Shown here piece after piece: positions 34,189 through 45,100 of a stretch of DNA of 64,000 bases. Source of the DNA: Adhaeribacter arboris (GTDB lineage: Bacteria; Bacteroidota; Bacteroidia; Cytophagales; Hymenobacteraceae); the NCBI RefSeq assembly GCF_003023845.1, contig NZ_PYFT01000001.1:2294001-2358000 (forward strand), in the 5' to 3' direction. Below the pieces are notes generated by a model. That model was not told where the DNA came from and searched no databases. It saw nothing but the letters and a program-made list of their open reading frames with translations. The translations under genes were made by a program, and so were the position numbers. Every line of letters begins with the position of its first letter. Position 1 is the stretch's first letter.

Positions 34189-34728
34189 GTGAGAAAGATA
34201 AATGAGTTTGATATTCAAATTGCCACCCTTAGTGATAAGGTTCACGAGTATGATTTTGTTATAGATGATGCCTTTTTTGCATTATTTGATCAAAATCTGG
34301 TGAATGGTGGTAATCTGCGGGCACACATTGTGTTAGACAAAACGGATCTTTTGCTGCAATTTGAATTTAAAATTTCAGGTACCGTAAATGTAACCTGCGA
34401 TCGCAGTCTAGACGAATTTGATTATCCGATTGAATTAGAGGAATTGCTGTTGGTTCGGTATGGCGCCGTTGAAGCAGAATTGGATGATAATGTTTTGCAG
34501 ATAGTTCCGGGCACGCAAGCTCTAAATATTGCGCAACATTTGTTCGATTACATTGGCTTAGCTATTCCCATAAAAAAACTGCATCCCCGGTTCTACGAGG
34601 TAGATGAAGATCCGGACGCGGAGAATATACTGATTTACTCTAGCGGCGGATTAAATCAAGATACCGATGACGAAGATGACGATACCGCCGGTGACCCGCG
34701 TTGGGATGTCTTGAAAAAATTAAAATAA
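34189..34728 (+). CDS. DUF177 (YceD-like) protein
   Basis: A 179-residue DUF177 protein with the start placed at GTG 34189 (encoding MRKINEFDIQIATLSDKVHE). The frame is open to a TTG at 34162 but that codon overlaps a promoter box. The central segment GTVNVTCDRSLDEFDYPIE is the family core, and the acidic C-terminus (DTDDEDDDTAGDPRWDVLKK) is typical, with the WDVL ending shared by the family. DUF177 genes precede rpmF almost universally; a role in 23S rRNA or ribosome maturation is suggested for E. coli YceD and plant relatives. Confidence 0.88.
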   Translation: MRKINEFDIQIATLSDKVHEYDFVIDDAFFALFDQNLVNGGNLRAHIVLDKTDLLLQFEFKISGTVNVTCDRSLDEFDYPIELEELLLVRYGAVEAELDDNVLQIVPGTQALNIAQHLFDYIGLAIPIKKLHPRFYEVDEDPDAENILIYSSGGLNQDTDDEDDDTAGDPRWDVLKKLK

Positions 34729-34768
34729 TAAATAAGTAAAAATAAATAAACAGTACAGTTTCTAGAAA

Positions 34769-34954
34769 ATGGCACATCCTAAACGAAAGATTTCGAAAAC
34801 CAGAAGAGATAAGAGAAGAACGCATTATAAGTTAACTCCTAGTACGCACATGGAATGCTCCAACTGTGGTTCACCCGTTCTGTACCACCGCGTTTGTTCT
34901 GAATGTGGGTATTACAGAGGTAAGCAAGCTATTGAGAAAGAAGTAGCGGCCTAA
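34769..34954 (+). CDS. rpmF: 50S ribosomal protein bL32
   Basis: A 61-residue bL32. The basic N-terminus [19 protein letters not shown] is typical and the zinc-ribbon form is present with four cysteines in [20 protein letters not shown]. It lies between the DUF177 gene and plsX (4-bp gap), the widely conserved yceD-rpmF-plsX-fabH order that links ribosome and fatty-acid synthesis genes. All four zinc ligands are kept, so this is the zinc-dependent form. Confidence 0.97.
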   Translation: MAHPKRKISKTRRDKRRTHYKLTPSTHMECSNCGSPVLYHRVCSECGYYRGKQAIEKEVAA

Positions 34955-34958
34955 CCTT

Positions 34959-35900
34959 ATGAGAATAGCCCTCGACGCTATGGGCGGTGATTTTGCTCCT
35001 GACTCTATCGTTCAAGGAGCAATTCTGGCTTCCCACAATTTGCCGGAAGATGCCGAAATAGTCTTGATAGGTCAGGAAGAGGTAGTGCAGGAATGTTTGA
35101 AAAAATACGATGCCACGTCTTCCCGAATATCTATCGTACCTGCTAGTCAGGTTATTCATATGGGCGAGCATCCCACTAAAGCACTTACCCAAAAACCAGA
35201 TTCCAGCATTTCAAAAGGTTATCAATTGCTAAAATTAAAGCAAATTGATGCTTTTTGCAGTGCTGGGAATACAGGTGCCATGCTGGTAGGTGCTATGTTT
35301 AGCGTAAAAGCCGTAGAAGGAGTATTACGTCCGGGCATCGTCGGATTTGTTCCCAAATTAGATGGTGGTACTGGGGTTATTTTGGATGTAGGCGCCAACG
35401 CTGAATGTAAACCAGAAGTATTAGAGCAATTTGGCGAGTTAGGATCCATTTACGCGCAGAATGTACTGGGAATTGCTAATCCCAAGGTAGGTTTGATGAA
35501 TTTGGGCGAAGAAGAAGGTAAAGGCCCCGTCATTTCACAAGCGGCCCATCAATTACTCAAAAATAATGCTAGTCTTAATTTTATCGGCAATATTGAAGGC
35601 CGTGACTTATTTAATGATAAGGCCGATGTTATTATTTGCGATGGCTTTATTGGTAATGTAATTTTAAAATTATCGGAATCGATATACGATATTTTATTAA
35701 GCAAAAGCATTGTTGACCCGTATTTTGATAAATTCAATTACGAAGCCGTAGGTGGCAGCCCCATCCTGGGAATTAACGGTAATGCTATTATCGGGCACGG
35801 CGTATCCAGCCCGACCGCTACCTGCAATATGTTGCACTTAGCTTATAAGTTGGCCAAATCAGGAATAACAGAGCAAATTCAAAAAACTTTTAGTGCCTGA
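34959..35900 (+). CDS. plsX: Phosphate acyltransferase PlsX
   Basis: A 313-residue PlsX, a peripheral membrane enzyme that makes acyl-phosphate from acyl-ACP for phospholipid synthesis. The N-terminus [19 protein letters not shown] and the segments [14 protein letters not shown] and [18 protein letters not shown] are diagnostic. It follows rpmF by 4 bp and precedes fabH by 29 bp, so all three are probably co-transcribed. Length is normal. Confidence 0.96.
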   Translation: MRIALDAMGGDFAPDSIVQGAILASHNLPEDAEIVLIGQEEVVQECLKKYDATSSRISIVPASQVIHMGEHPTKALTQKPDSSISKGYQLLKLKQIDAFCSAGNTGAMLVGAMFSVKAVEGVLRPGIVGFVPKLDGGTGVILDVGANAECKPEVLEQFGELGSIYAQNVLGIANPKVGLMNLGEEEGKGPVISQAAHQLLKNNASLNFIGNIEGRDLFNDKADVIICDGFIGNVILKLSESIYDILLSKSIVDPYFDKFNYEAVGGSPILGINGNAIIGHGVSSPTATCNMLHLAYKLAKSGITEQIQKTFSA

Positions 35901-35929
35901 TTTTCCCTTACGAACCAAGAAACCTGACT

Positions 35930-36928
35930 ATGAGTAAAATATCTGCTGCTATTACTGGCGTAAGCGGCTATGTACCGGACTATATCCTTACCAACCAAGA
36001 GTTGGAAACCATGGTGGAAACCAATGACGAATGGATTGTTACCCGCACCGGTATTAAAGAAAGAAGAATACTGAAAAAAGAAGGCGAAGGCACCTCTTAT
36101 ATTATAAATTTCGCCGTTAAAGATCTGCTGCAAAAAACCAATACCCTCCCGGAAGAAGTAGAGTTAATAATTGTGGCTACCACCACTCCGGACATGGTTT
36201 TCCCCGCCACGGCTAATCTGGTAGCAGCCGAAACCGGTATGATAAATGCTTTTGGCTACGATTTGCAAGCCGCTTGTTCCGGTTTTTTATTCGCCCTCTC
36301 TACCGGCGCTAAATTTATTGAATCGGGTCGGTATAAAAAAGTTATTGTAGCTGGGGCAGATAAAATGTCGTCCATTATAAATTACGAAGACCGTACTACC
36401 TGCATTATTTTTGGCGATGGTGGCGGCGCGGTAATGCTGGAACCCAACACCGAAGGTTTAGGCCTAATTGATGAAGTCTTGAAATCGGATGGTACGGGCG
36501 CTCCTTACCTGCACATGAAAGCAGGCGGCAGCCGCCGGCCAGCTACCCACGAAACCGTAGCAAATAAAGAACATTACGCTTACCAGGAAGGAACTACTGT
36601 GTTTAAATTTGCGGTAAAAGGCATGGCCGAAGTAGCCGGTGAAGTAATGGAACGTAATCAATTAACGGGCGAAGATATTGCCTGGCTGGTACCGCACCAA
36701 GCAAACAAGCGAATTATTGATGCAACCTCCGGGCGCATGAATATTGGCAGCGACAAAGTAATGATGAACATCGACCGTTACGGTAACACTACCAGTGGTA
36801 CGCTGCCCTTGTGCCTTTGGGACTACGAAAATCAACTCAAAAAAGGTGATAATGTGATTCTTGCCGCTTTTGGTGGTGGTTTTACCTGGGGTGCTATTTA
36901 CCTGAAGTGGGCCTACGACCCTCAATAA
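35930..36928 (+). CDS. fabH: Beta-ketoacyl-ACP synthase III FabH
   Basis: A 332-residue FabH that starts fatty acid synthesis by condensing an acyl-CoA primer with malonyl-ACP. The catalytic triad is visible: C116 in [12 protein letters not shown], His in VPHQANKRI and Asn in [10 protein letters not shown]. It lies in the plsX-fabH cluster. Bacteroidota often carry a second FabH elsewhere; this copy has all catalytic residues. A 103-bp spacer with a TTAAAAGC/GCTTTTAA pair separates it from efp. Confidence 0.96.
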   Translation: MSKISAAITGVSGYVPDYILTNQELETMVETNDEWIVTRTGIKERRILKKEGEGTSYIINFAVKDLLQKTNTLPEEVELIIVATTTPDMVFPATANLVAAETGMINAFGYDLQAACSGFLFALSTGAKFIESGRYKKVIVAGADKMSSIINYEDRTTCIIFGDGGGAVMLEPNTEGLGLIDEVLKSDGTGAPYLHMKAGGSRRPATHETVANKEHYAYQEGTTVFKFAVKGMAEVAGEVMERNQLTGEDIAWLVPHQANKRIIDATSGRMNIGSDKVMMNIDRYGNTTSGTLPLCLWDYENQLKKGDNVILAAFGGGFTWGAIYLKWAYDPQ

Positions 36929-37031
36929 TAATTTATAAATAATTTAGAATTAATAAATTGAACGTAAATTAAAAGCCCAATTCAGGTACTTTTTAAAAGA
37001 AGGTGCTTTTAATTATTAATTTTTACTTAAA

Positions 37032-37595
37032 ATGGCAACTACTGCTGATTTCAAAAACGGTTTGTGCTTAGAATATAACGGTGATTTGTACATTATTACC
37101 GAATTTCAGCACGTGAAGCCCGGTAAAGGTCCGGCTTTTGTGCGCACTAAATTAAAAAATATAAAAACCGGAAAAGTTATCGATAACACGTTTAACGCTG
37201 GGGTGAAAGTTACCACTGCTCGGGTAGAACAACGTCCGCATCAGTTTTTGTACAAAGATGATATGGGCTATACGTTTATGGATACCAACACCTTTGAACA
37301 AGTAATTCTGGACGAAAAAATGGTGCCTTTTGCTGATTTATTAAAAGATGGTCAGGAAGTAACCATACTGTTTCACGCTGAAACGGAAACTCCTCTCACT
37401 TGCGAAATACCGCCGTTTGTGGAGCTGTTAATTACTTATACGGAACCCGGCATAAAAGGTGATACAGCTACAAATGCATCTAAAGCCGCCATTGTAGAAA
37501 CCGGAGCAACTATTCAGGTTCCTCTTTTTATTAACCAGGATGAGTTAATTAAAGTGGATACCCGCACCTACACCTACGCAGAACGAGTAAAATAA
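37032..37595 (+). CDS. efp: Elongation factor P
   Basis: A 187-residue EF-P, which enters the ribosomal E-site region to rescue stalling at polyproline. The tip loop reads [12 protein letters not shown] with K32 at the position that is modified in other species; it is Lys, not Arg, so an EarP-type rhamnosylation is not expected. The domain III ending [14 protein letters not shown] is typical. Its location before accB-accC is a frequent Bacteroidota arrangement (efp-accB-accC). Confidence 0.96.
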   Translation: MATTADFKNGLCLEYNGDLYIITEFQHVKPGKGPAFVRTKLKNIKTGKVIDNTFNAGVKVTTARVEQRPHQFLYKDDMGYTFMDTNTFEQVILDEKMVPFADLLKDGQEVTILFHAETETPLTCEIPPFVELLITYTEPGIKGDTATNASKAAIVETGATIQVPLFINQDELIKVDTRTYTYAERVK

Positions 37596-37599
37596 ATCT

Positions 37600-38097
37600 A
37601 TGAAAGCCAAAGAACTTCAGGAACTGATTGACTTTATTGCAAAGTCGGGTTTAAACAAAGTAGATATTGAAACCGAAGAATTTAGAATTTCGGTAAAGCG
37701 GGAACCCGATTCTCCAAAAGTGCATTACTTGCCGGAACCGACCCGACCAACTGTTTCGACGGCCTCTGCGCCTGCTTCTACTCCGGCAAGTGCTCCGGCT
37801 AACCCGGCACCTGTTAGCTCTCCTGCTGCGGCCACTACTACTAGTGCCGAGTCTAATTATTTAACGATAAAATCACCGATGATCGGAACATTTTATCGCT
37901 CTTCCAGCCCGGAGTCCGACTTTTTTGTAAATGTAGGAGACGTAATTTCAAAGGGTGATATTATTTGTATCATTGAAGCCATGAAATTATTTAACGAGAT
38001 TGAAGCTGAATTTGGTGGTAAAGTGGTAAAAGTGTTGGTAGAGAATGCCTCCCCAGTAGAATACGACCAACCATTATTCCTGATTGATCCGTCTTAA
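37600..38097 (+). CDS. accB: Biotin carboxyl carrier protein of acetyl-CoA carboxylase
   Basis: A 165-residue BCCP. The N-terminal oligomerisation part ([18 protein letters not shown]) is joined by a Pro/Ala/Thr/Ser-rich linker (about 45-90) to the biotinyl domain with the acceptor lysine K129 in EAMKLFNEI. It carries CO2 between AccC and the carboxyltransferase in the first step of fatty acid synthesis. The gene starts 4 bp after efp and is separated from accC by 216 bp holding an inverted repeat, a longer gap than usual. Confidence 0.96.
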   Translation: MKAKELQELIDFIAKSGLNKVDIETEEFRISVKREPDSPKVHYLPEPTRPTVSTASAPASTPASAPANPAPVSSPAAATTTSAESNYLTIKSPMIGTFYRSSSPESDFFVNVGDVISKGDIICIIEAMKLFNEIEAEFGGKVVKVLVENASPVEYDQPLFLIDPS

Positions 38098-38121
38098 ATT
38101 CAATTATGAATTAAAACTTAA

Positions 38122-38304
38122 AAATTATGAATGACTCTGTCTTCATAATTTTTAAAATATACATTGTTTAAAACATACGTAAAGCTCTCTGGCTACTAAT
38201 TAGGTGAATGGGCGTTGAAAACACCGCCTAACTTAATTGTAGCAGATAAATTTAAATAAGGCGTAGGTTTTAATTTCTAATTCATAATTTCTCATTCATA
38301 ATTT
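38122..38304. repeat. Inverted-repeat-bounded spacer between accB and accC
   Basis: A perfect 13-bp inverted pair, AAATTATGAATGA at 38122-38134 and TCATTCATAATTT at 38292-38304, bounds 157 bp. Further partial copies of ATTCATAAT occur next to both ends. The interior has no open frame. It could be a small non-autonomous element or AT-rich simple sequence. Confidence 0.5.
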
Positions 38305-38313
38305 AATAAAACT

Positions 38314-39663
38314 GTGTTTAAGAAAATACTGGTTGCCAACCGCGGTGAGATAGCCTTACGTATTATTCGTACCTGCAAAGAAATGGGCATTAAGACGGTG
38401 GCAGTTTATTCTACTGCTGATAAAGAAAGCCTGCACGTTCGATTTGCCGACGAAGCCGTCTGTATTGGTCCTCCTTCGAGCACCTTATCTTATTTAAATA
38501 TTCCGAGTATTATTTCCGCGGCCGAAATCACCAACGCCGATGCCATTCATCCGGGTTATGGTTTTCTATCGGAAAATGCCGAGTTTTCGCGAATTTGCCA
38601 TGAGAACGGTATTAAGTTTATTGGCGCTACGCCAGCCATGATTAATGCCATGGGCGATAAATCTTCGGCTAAAACCACTATGAAGAAAGCCGGCGTACCT
38701 ACCATTCCGGGTTCCGATGGCTTGTTAAAATCAGTAGAAGAAGGGATTAAGCTGGCGCACAAAATCAAATACCCGGTTATTATAAAAGCAACGGCGGGTG
38801 GCGGCGGCCGGGGCATGCGCATTATTAACAACGACGAAGAATTTGAAAAAGCCTGGAACAGTGCGCGTACCGAAGCCAAAGCAGCTTTCGGCGACGATGG
38901 CATGTATTTGGAAAAATTTGTAGAAGAACCTCGTCACATTGAAATTCAGTTGGTTGGCGATCAGCACAACAAGGTTTGTCATCTCTCCGAACGTGATTGC
39001 TCTATTCAGCGTCGCCATCAGAAATTAATAGAAGAAACTCCCTCGCCGTTTATTGATGAGAAACTCCGGGAAGCTATGGGGAAAGCCGCTATTGCCGGTG
39101 CTTCCGCTATTAGTTACGAAGGGGTAGGTACCATTGAGTTCCTGGTAGATAAACACAAAAATTTTTACTTCATGGAAATGAACACCCGGATTCAGGTGGA
39201 GCACCCCATTACCGAAGAAGTAATTAATTACGATTTAATTAAAGAGCAAATAAAAGTAGCCGCTGGGGTTCCTATTTCCGGAAAAAATTATTATCCCCAA
39301 ATGCACGCCATTGAATGCCGCATTAATGCCGAAGATCCGGTAAATGGTTTTCGGCCCGCTCCAGGCAAAATCACCACCTTGCACATTCCGGGTGGGCACG
39401 GAGTACGGGTAGATACTCACGTTTACGCGGGTTACACCATTCCGCCCAATTATGACTCCATGATTGCCAAGCTTATTGTTACAGCGCAAACCCGCGCGGA
39501 GGCAATTGTAAAAATGAAGCGGGCCTTAAGTGAATTTGTGGTAGAGGGAGTAAAAACAACTATTCCTTTTCATTTAAGAATGATGGATGATGAAAACTTT
39601 AAATCGGGTAACTTCACCACTAAATATTTAGATACCTACGATTTTAGTGCGCTGGCTGAATAG
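38314..39663 (+). CDS. accC: Biotin carboxylase subunit of acetyl-CoA carboxylase
   Basis: A 449-residue ATP-grasp enzyme that carboxylates the biotin of AccB. The start is GTG at 38314 ([19 protein letters not shown]). Motifs include the ATP-grasp Gly-rich loop [28 protein letters not shown] and [16 protein letters not shown] with the catalytic Glu and Arg. It is followed by a strong bidirectional terminator. The 216-bp spacer upstream may weaken coupling with accB. Confidence 0.96.
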   Translation: MFKKILVANRGEIALRIIRTCKEMGIKTVAVYSTADKESLHVRFADEAVCIGPPSSTLSYLNIPSIISAAEITNADAIHPGYGFLSENAEFSRICHENGIKFIGATPAMINAMGDKSSAKTTMKKAGVPTIPGSDGLLKSVEEGIKLAHKIKYPVIIKATAGGGGRGMRIINNDEEFEKAWNSARTEAKAAFGDDGMYLEKFVEEPRHIEIQLVGDQHNKVCHLSERDCSIQRRHQKLIEETPSPFIDEKLREAMGKAAIAGASAISYEGVGTIEFLVDKHKNFYFMEMNTRIQVEHPITEEVINYDLIKEQIKVAAGVPISGKNYYPQMHAIECRINAEDPVNGFRPAPGKITTLHIPGGHGVRVDTHVYAGYTIPPNYDSMIAKLIVTAQTRAEAIVKMKRALSEFVVEGVKTTIPFHLRMMDDENFKSGNFTTKYLDTYDFSALAE

Positions 39664-39697
39664 ATTGAAGAATAGTTTAAAAGTTAACAATTTATTT

Positions 39698-39734
39698 AAG
39701 CAGAAAGCCCGGTTTAACCGGGCTTTCTGCTTTT
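39698..39734. terminator. Bidirectional terminator between accC and DUF3109
   Basis: A 15-bp perfect stem (AAGCAGAAAGCCCGG at 39698-39712, complement at 39718-39732) around TTTAA, followed by TT on plus. It lies between convergent genes. Confidence 0.8.
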
Positions 39735-39776
39735 GCAACTTCACCTAAAACTTATTTGTACTCACCTTGCTAAATG

Positions 39777-40355
39777 TTACCTAACTGCTTTCTCCTCACC
39801 GGCAACCAGCTCTTCTAATTGATTATACCACTCTTCGCCGTATTTCCGAATTAAAGGCTCTTTCAGGAATTGATACACGCGCACACCTAACTCTTGGCCA
39901 AAGCTGCAGGCGGCATTACATATCTGCCATTTGTCATAATTTAATGCTTCAAACCCGTCGTATCTAGTTATCCGGATAGGATATAAGTGGCAGGAGATTG
40001 GCTTTCTCCAATTAATTTTACCGTCTAGGTAGGCTTGTTCAATACCGCATTTTAAAGTTAAATTATCGTCATAAATGGCATAGGCACATTCGCGGTTACC
40101 AATAGTGGTAGTCGAAAAGTCGTCTTCCCAATCTTTAATGTATAAACCTTGTTCCGCAATGGCTTTTTGCCCTTCTGCAGAAAGATAAGGTTTAATAGCC
40201 TCGTAATTTTCGGATAATATAGCCAATTCGTCTTCCTCCAGAGGGGCACCTAGATCGCCTTCTACACAGCAGGCCCCTTTGCATTTCTCTAAATTACAGA
40301 CAAAAAACTTATCTTTTATATCGTCGCTAATAACTGTGTGTTCCAGAATAATCAT
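39777..40355 (-). CDS. DUF3109 cysteine-rich protein
   Basis: A 192-residue DUF3109 protein, related to YkgJ-type putative metal or Fe-S binding proteins. Several cysteines are spread along the chain: FVCNLEKCKGACCVEGD at the N-terminus, then CAYAIYDD, CGIEQAY, PISCHLYPIRIT and ICNAACSFGQ. This spacing suggests a metal cluster. No membrane segment or signal peptide. Function unknown. It is convergent with accC. Confidence 0.88.
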   Translation of the reverse strand: MIILEHTVISDDIKDKFFVCNLEKCKGACCVEGDLGAPLEEDELAILSENYEAIKPYLSAEGQKAIAEQGLYIKDWEDDFSTTTIGNRECAYAIYDDNLTLKCGIEQAYLDGKINWRKPISCHLYPIRITRYDGFEALNYDKWQICNAACSFGQELGVRVYQFLKEPLIRKYGEEWYNQLEELVAGEEKAVR

Positions 40356-40513
40356 GGTACATGTATTTACCGAAAATACAAAGTTCCTACCTTTTTAGTT
40401 CGACTGCCATCTTTCGGTTAGTTTTACTTAATCATTTATTGGCCAGAAAGAAGATTGCTATTGTAAAAGATTTTTCTCTACTTAACCGGTAATCAGCTTG
40501 ATTAAACAAAGTT

Positions 40514-41056
40514 ATGGAAAGTAATAACACAGACTCACTTCGGTATCCGATTGGTACATACACCGCAAAACCAATTATTTCACCCGAAGAGCTAAAAGAA
40601 TATATTCAGCATATTACCCATTTACCGGCCCAATTACGCAAAGCAGTAAAAGATTTGAACGAAAAAGAATTAGATACTCCTTACCGGGCGGGTGGCTGGA
40701 CGGTACGCCAGACCGTAAATCACGTGGCGGATAGCCATATTAACAGCTATGTTCGCTTCCGCTTAGCCCTCACCGAGGATAAACCGGTAATTAAAACGTA
40801 CGAAGAACACCTTTGGGCCGAACTAGCCGATGCCAAACATGCCCCCGTAGATATGTCCCTCATTTTGCTGGAAGCCTTGCACCTGCGTTGGGTAATGCTT
40901 TTGGAATCGCTTACCCCGGAACAATGGCAACGGGTATTTGTGCATCCTACTTTGGGGGAAGTAACTTTAAGTAATGCGGCGGGCTTGTATTCGTGGCATG
41001 GTCGGCATCACGTAGCCCATATTACCGAACTTAGAAAACGGAATTTCGACCGTTAA
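40514..41056 (+). CDS. YfiT-family DinB-like metal-dependent protein
   Basis: A 180-residue DinB/YfiT four-helix-bundle protein. Possible metal ligands are the histidines in [14 protein letters not shown] and in [13 protein letters not shown] near the C-terminus, the spacing expected for the nickel/zinc site. Bacillus YfiT-type proteins include bacillithiol S-transferases and putative hydrolases. The start ATG is at 40514. It ends 34 bp before the stop of the convergent tsaD. Activity here is not known. Confidence 0.88.
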   Translation: MESNNTDSLRYPIGTYTAKPIISPEELKEYIQHITHLPAQLRKAVKDLNEKELDTPYRAGGWTVRQTVNHVADSHINSYVRFRLALTEDKPVIKTYEEHLWAELADAKHAPVDMSLILLEALHLRWVMLLESLTPEQWQRVFVHPTLGEVTLSNAAGLYSWHGRHHVAHITELRKRNFDR

Positions 41057-41090
41057 AATAAAAGAAAGCTATATTAAATAAATAAGGTTT

Positions 41091-42101
41091 TTACAATTTT
41101 AAACGGGGGTCAGGGCTGACGTATTGAGTAGTAAAATCCTCTTGTAAATACTTATAATGGGCGGTTATCGCAATCATAGCGGCATTATCGGTGCAATACT
41201 CAAAGGCGGGAATGTACACATTCCATTTATAACGAGCGGCACTATCGGTCATAGCCTGACGCAAACCTGAATTTGCCGAAACCCCACCCGCAATGGCTAT
41301 TTCCCGGATTCCGGTGTCTTTAGCGGCTTGCTTTAATTTTTTTAGTAAAGTTTGAATTAAGGCATTCTGAATGCTGGCACAAATATCTGCTAAGTTTTCG
41401 GCAATAAAATGGGGATTTTGCGTTGTATTTTCCCGGAGGAAGTACAAGATAGAAGTTTTAATGCCGCTAAAGGAAAAGTCGTAACCCGGCATGTTTACAA
41501 TTGGAAAAGTAAAACGATCGGGGTTACCGGTAGCCGCGGTGCGGTCCAAGAGCGGGCCACCCGGATAAGGTAGGCCCAGCAATTTGGCCGATTTATCGAA
41601 TGCTTCGCCTACAGCATCATCGGTGGTTTGACCTAATACTTGCATATCCAAATAATCTTTTACGAGTACAATTTGGGTATGTCCGCCGCTTACGGTAAGG
41701 CACAAAAAAGGAAAAGATGGTTTAGGTTCATCAATAAAATGGGCCAAGATATGGGCCTGCATGTGATTTACTTCCATTAAAGGTAAATTTAAACCCAAGG
41801 CAAACGATTTAGCAAAGGCACAGCCTACCAGCAAGGCGCCGAGTAAGCCGGGTCCGCGGGTAAAGGCTACCGCATCTAAATCACTTTTTGTTATCTTTGC
41901 CGTAAGTAAGGCTTGCGACACCACCGGAATAATATTTTGTTGATGTGCCCGGGAAGCTAATTCCGGCACGACGCCGCCGTACTGTTTATGAACTTCCTGC
42001 GTGGCTACTATGTTGGCTACTACTTTGCCGTTGCGGATAATTGCCGCCGAAGTATCGTCGCAGGAAGATTCGATTGCTAATATTGTAGGACCCAAAACCA
42101 T
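41091..42101 (-). CDS. tsaD: tRNA N6-adenosine threonylcarbamoyltransferase TsaD
   Basis: A 336-residue TsaD, which joins threonylcarbamoyl-AMP to A37 of tRNAs reading ANN codons together with TsaB and TsaE. N-terminal ILAIESSCDDTSAAI, the Fe-binding histidines H113 and H117 in VNHMQAHILAHF, and GGVSANSGLRQAM are present. The start codon (42101-42099) touches the first base of the divergent tamB frame, so there is no spacer and each promoter must lie within the other gene. Confidence 0.95.
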   Translation of the reverse strand: MVLGPTILAIESSCDDTSAAIIRNGKVVANIVATQEVHKQYGGVVPELASRAHQQNIIPVVSQALLTAKITKSDLDAVAFTRGPGLLGALLVGCAFAKSFALGLNLPLMEVNHMQAHILAHFIDEPKPSFPFLCLTVSGGHTQIVLVKDYLDMQVLGQTTDDAVGEAFDKSAKLLGLPYPGGPLLDRTAATGNPDRFTFPIVNMPGYDFSFSGIKTSILYFLRENTTQNPHFIAENLADICASIQNALIQTLLKKLKQAAKDTGIREIAIAGGVSANSGLRQAMTDSAARYKWNVYIPAFEYCTDNAAMIAITAHYKYLQEDFTTQYVSPDPRLKL

Positions 42102-45100
42102 TTGGAAAACAAGACAAATAATAAGTGGACTGGTGTTATTAAAACTACTCTCCGAATAGTTATCGGTTTATTTTTATTTATTGTTTTGCTTTTAGCTGGG
42201 CTAATGTTTGCCTTACGGCAGTCCTCTATTCAAACCAGCGTGGTGCAAAAAGCATCTAAAATCCTCTCCGCTAAAATTGGTCACCAGGTTACCATTGGCC
42301 GAGTAGATATTCGATTTTTCAACAAAGTTATACTGGAAAAAGTAAAAGTTCTCGATCGGAACCAAGAAGAATTATTTTATATCGGCGAAGTCGAGGCAAG
42401 TCTTAGTGGTTTTTCGCTGCAAAATTACCGCAAATTAACCATCGAAACCTTAAAGCTTACGCAGCCACACGCCGCTTTTGTAAGATATAAAACGGCCGAT
42501 TCGATGAACTTAAGTGTTTTTCTGGCTTCCCTGAAAAAATTAATGAAAACCGATACCACTAAAACGGCTAAAACTAAGTTTGATTTTAATATATATGGCC
42601 TGGAAATCCAGAACGGATATTTTCGCTACGATAATCAGAAACGTGAACCTGTTGCCTTTGGTATGGATTACCAACATTTGGACATTGACAGCATTAACGT
42701 AAAAATATCGGAAATTGCTTTTTTAGGTGATACTATTAGCATGCACCTAACTGATCTGCAAGCCCACGAGCATAAATCAAATACCAAACTAAAAAACCTG
42801 GACGCGCACATGATCTACGCGCCAACATTTTGGGAGTTTGCCGATCTGGATTTACGTGTAAACAAAAGCAATTTGGGCCATTACGTCCGTTTTGATTACA
42901 AACGATTTTGGAACTTTACTTCGTTTAACGATAGTGTTCGGGTAACCGCTTCCCTTGATTCTTCCGCCGTATTTTCCGATGATATTGCCATATTCGCTCC
43001 GCAGTTAAAAGATTGGCACGAAAAAATTCTTATTTCCGGGGAAGCTAAAGGATACGTCAGGCGTTTTAATGCCCAAAATATTGACCTGTATTACGGCGAA
43101 AAAACTCATATCGTTGGGAATTTAAGTGCGGATGGTTTGCCCCGTTACAAAGAAACGTTTGCCGATATTAAACTCAAACCTTCGGTAATACTGGCGCGGG
43201 ATCTTAAAAAGTTTATTCCGGCTAAGAATTATGCCCTGGTAGAGCGGTTGGGAACCGTAAAGCTGCAAGGCGACTTCCTGGGTTTTTATTCCGATTTTGT
43301 GGCGCATGGTTCTTTTGCCACGGCCCTGGGCAAGGTGGTGTCGGATATAAATCTTAAAATAAATAAGAATCCGGACCTATCTACTTACAAAGGTTATTTA
43401 AAAACCGATCGGTTTGCGTTAGGCAAGTTTATTGGCAATGTGCGTACCCTGCAATCTATTACCATGAACGGTCAGGTGAAAGGAACCGGCTTTAACCTGG
43501 CTTCTGCCCGTTTAAATTTAGATGCCACTATCCAATCGGTAGGAATTTTAGGTTATAACTACCGCTATATTACCACCGATGCCACCTTAAGTCAGGAGTT
43601 AGTAGCCGGAAAATTGAACATCAAAGATCCCAATCTCGAATTAACCGCCGACGGAAAGATAAATTTAAGTCAGAAAAAACCCACTTTCGACCTAAAAACA
43701 ACTATTAACCGAGCTAACCTGCAAGCATTAAAGTTATTGAACAAGAACTTTGTTTTACAAACCAAGGCTAGTTTAAATTTTACCGGTTTAACTCTGGATA
43801 ATTTACTCGGGCAGGCTACTTTCCAAAATACTACTCTTACGTACGGCAAAGAAATTATTAATTTCGATTCGGTCTCCATTCAATCTTCCCGCAACCAACA
43901 AGGCCAGCGTTCAATTGCGGCAAGCAGTAAAATTCTGGATTTTTCAGCAACCGGTAATTTTGAGGTATCGCGGTTTATAACTGATTTTACCACGTTTGTG
44001 CGGGAAGATATTCTTAGTTTTAAAAGCAATCAATCGGCCAGTGAAGCTTATTACCAGCAGAAAAAGAACTATACCGGCCAAGATTATGAATTAAATTTAG
44101 CTTTCCGTTTTAAGCAAGGGAATTCTTTCCTGAAAGCTTACGTGCCAGAATTATACCTGGCTGAAAACACTTTATTTACGGGTAATTTCCGGCAAGGGCG
44201 CAACTCGATTTTTAATTTATACAGTCACCTGGACACCTTAATTTACGGCAATTATAAATTCTATAACAACGATTTTGAAATTAACAATTCTAAGCTACAA
44301 AACAGTCCAACGGTATTAGCCAGCGTGGTATTTTCCTCGCGTAATCAGCAATTTGCCGGGGCGGCTCCTTCCGAAAACTTGTTTCTGGAAGGAATTTGGA
44401 ACGATAGCACCATTAACTTTGCTACTAATATTGCGCAAACGAACAGCACGAATAAAGCCTCCGTGAGCGGCAATATTAGTTTTCCGCCCGATAAAGTTCA
44501 GATAATTCTAAACCAATCCAACATTAATATTCTGGGTAAGCAGTGGAGCATCCGGCCCAACAATAATATTTTAATTGGGGCTGCCGGTAAAGAAATTGAA
44601 GTAAACGGATTGGAATTATTTTACGGTAACCAAAGCGTTAACGTAACTGGTCAGGCTTCGCGTAATCCGGAGAAAGAACTGGTCATGGAAATTAAAAACT
44701 TTCAGCTCGAAAACTTAGTCCCGCTATTGAATCAGCAAATTTATGGAATACTAAATGCCCGGGCATCAGCTTCCAACTTATTTAATAAATCTATCATTCT
44801 CAGCAAATTATCTGTTGATTCCTTGCGTCTGGATTCTATTTACATCGGGGAAATTAGTGGTTCTACCGATTGGGACAAGAACGAAGACAAGATAAAAGTA
44901 GATTTAGGAGTATTCCGGAGTAATATGCGGGTAGTATCGGTTACCGGCGATTACAATCCTCAATCCGAAAACAATCCGTTGAATTTACTGGCCGTAATGG
45001 ACGAAGCTCCCATTAAGTTGGTGGAGCCTTTGTTAAAAACGTTATTTTCCGATTTATCGGGTATTATGGAAGGCCGCGTTCAAATAAATGGCCGCCTGAA

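Noticed and set aside
38556-39489. Several minus-strand frames inside accC
   Set aside because: They are antisense to a highly conserved biotin carboxylase and are explained by its codon usage.
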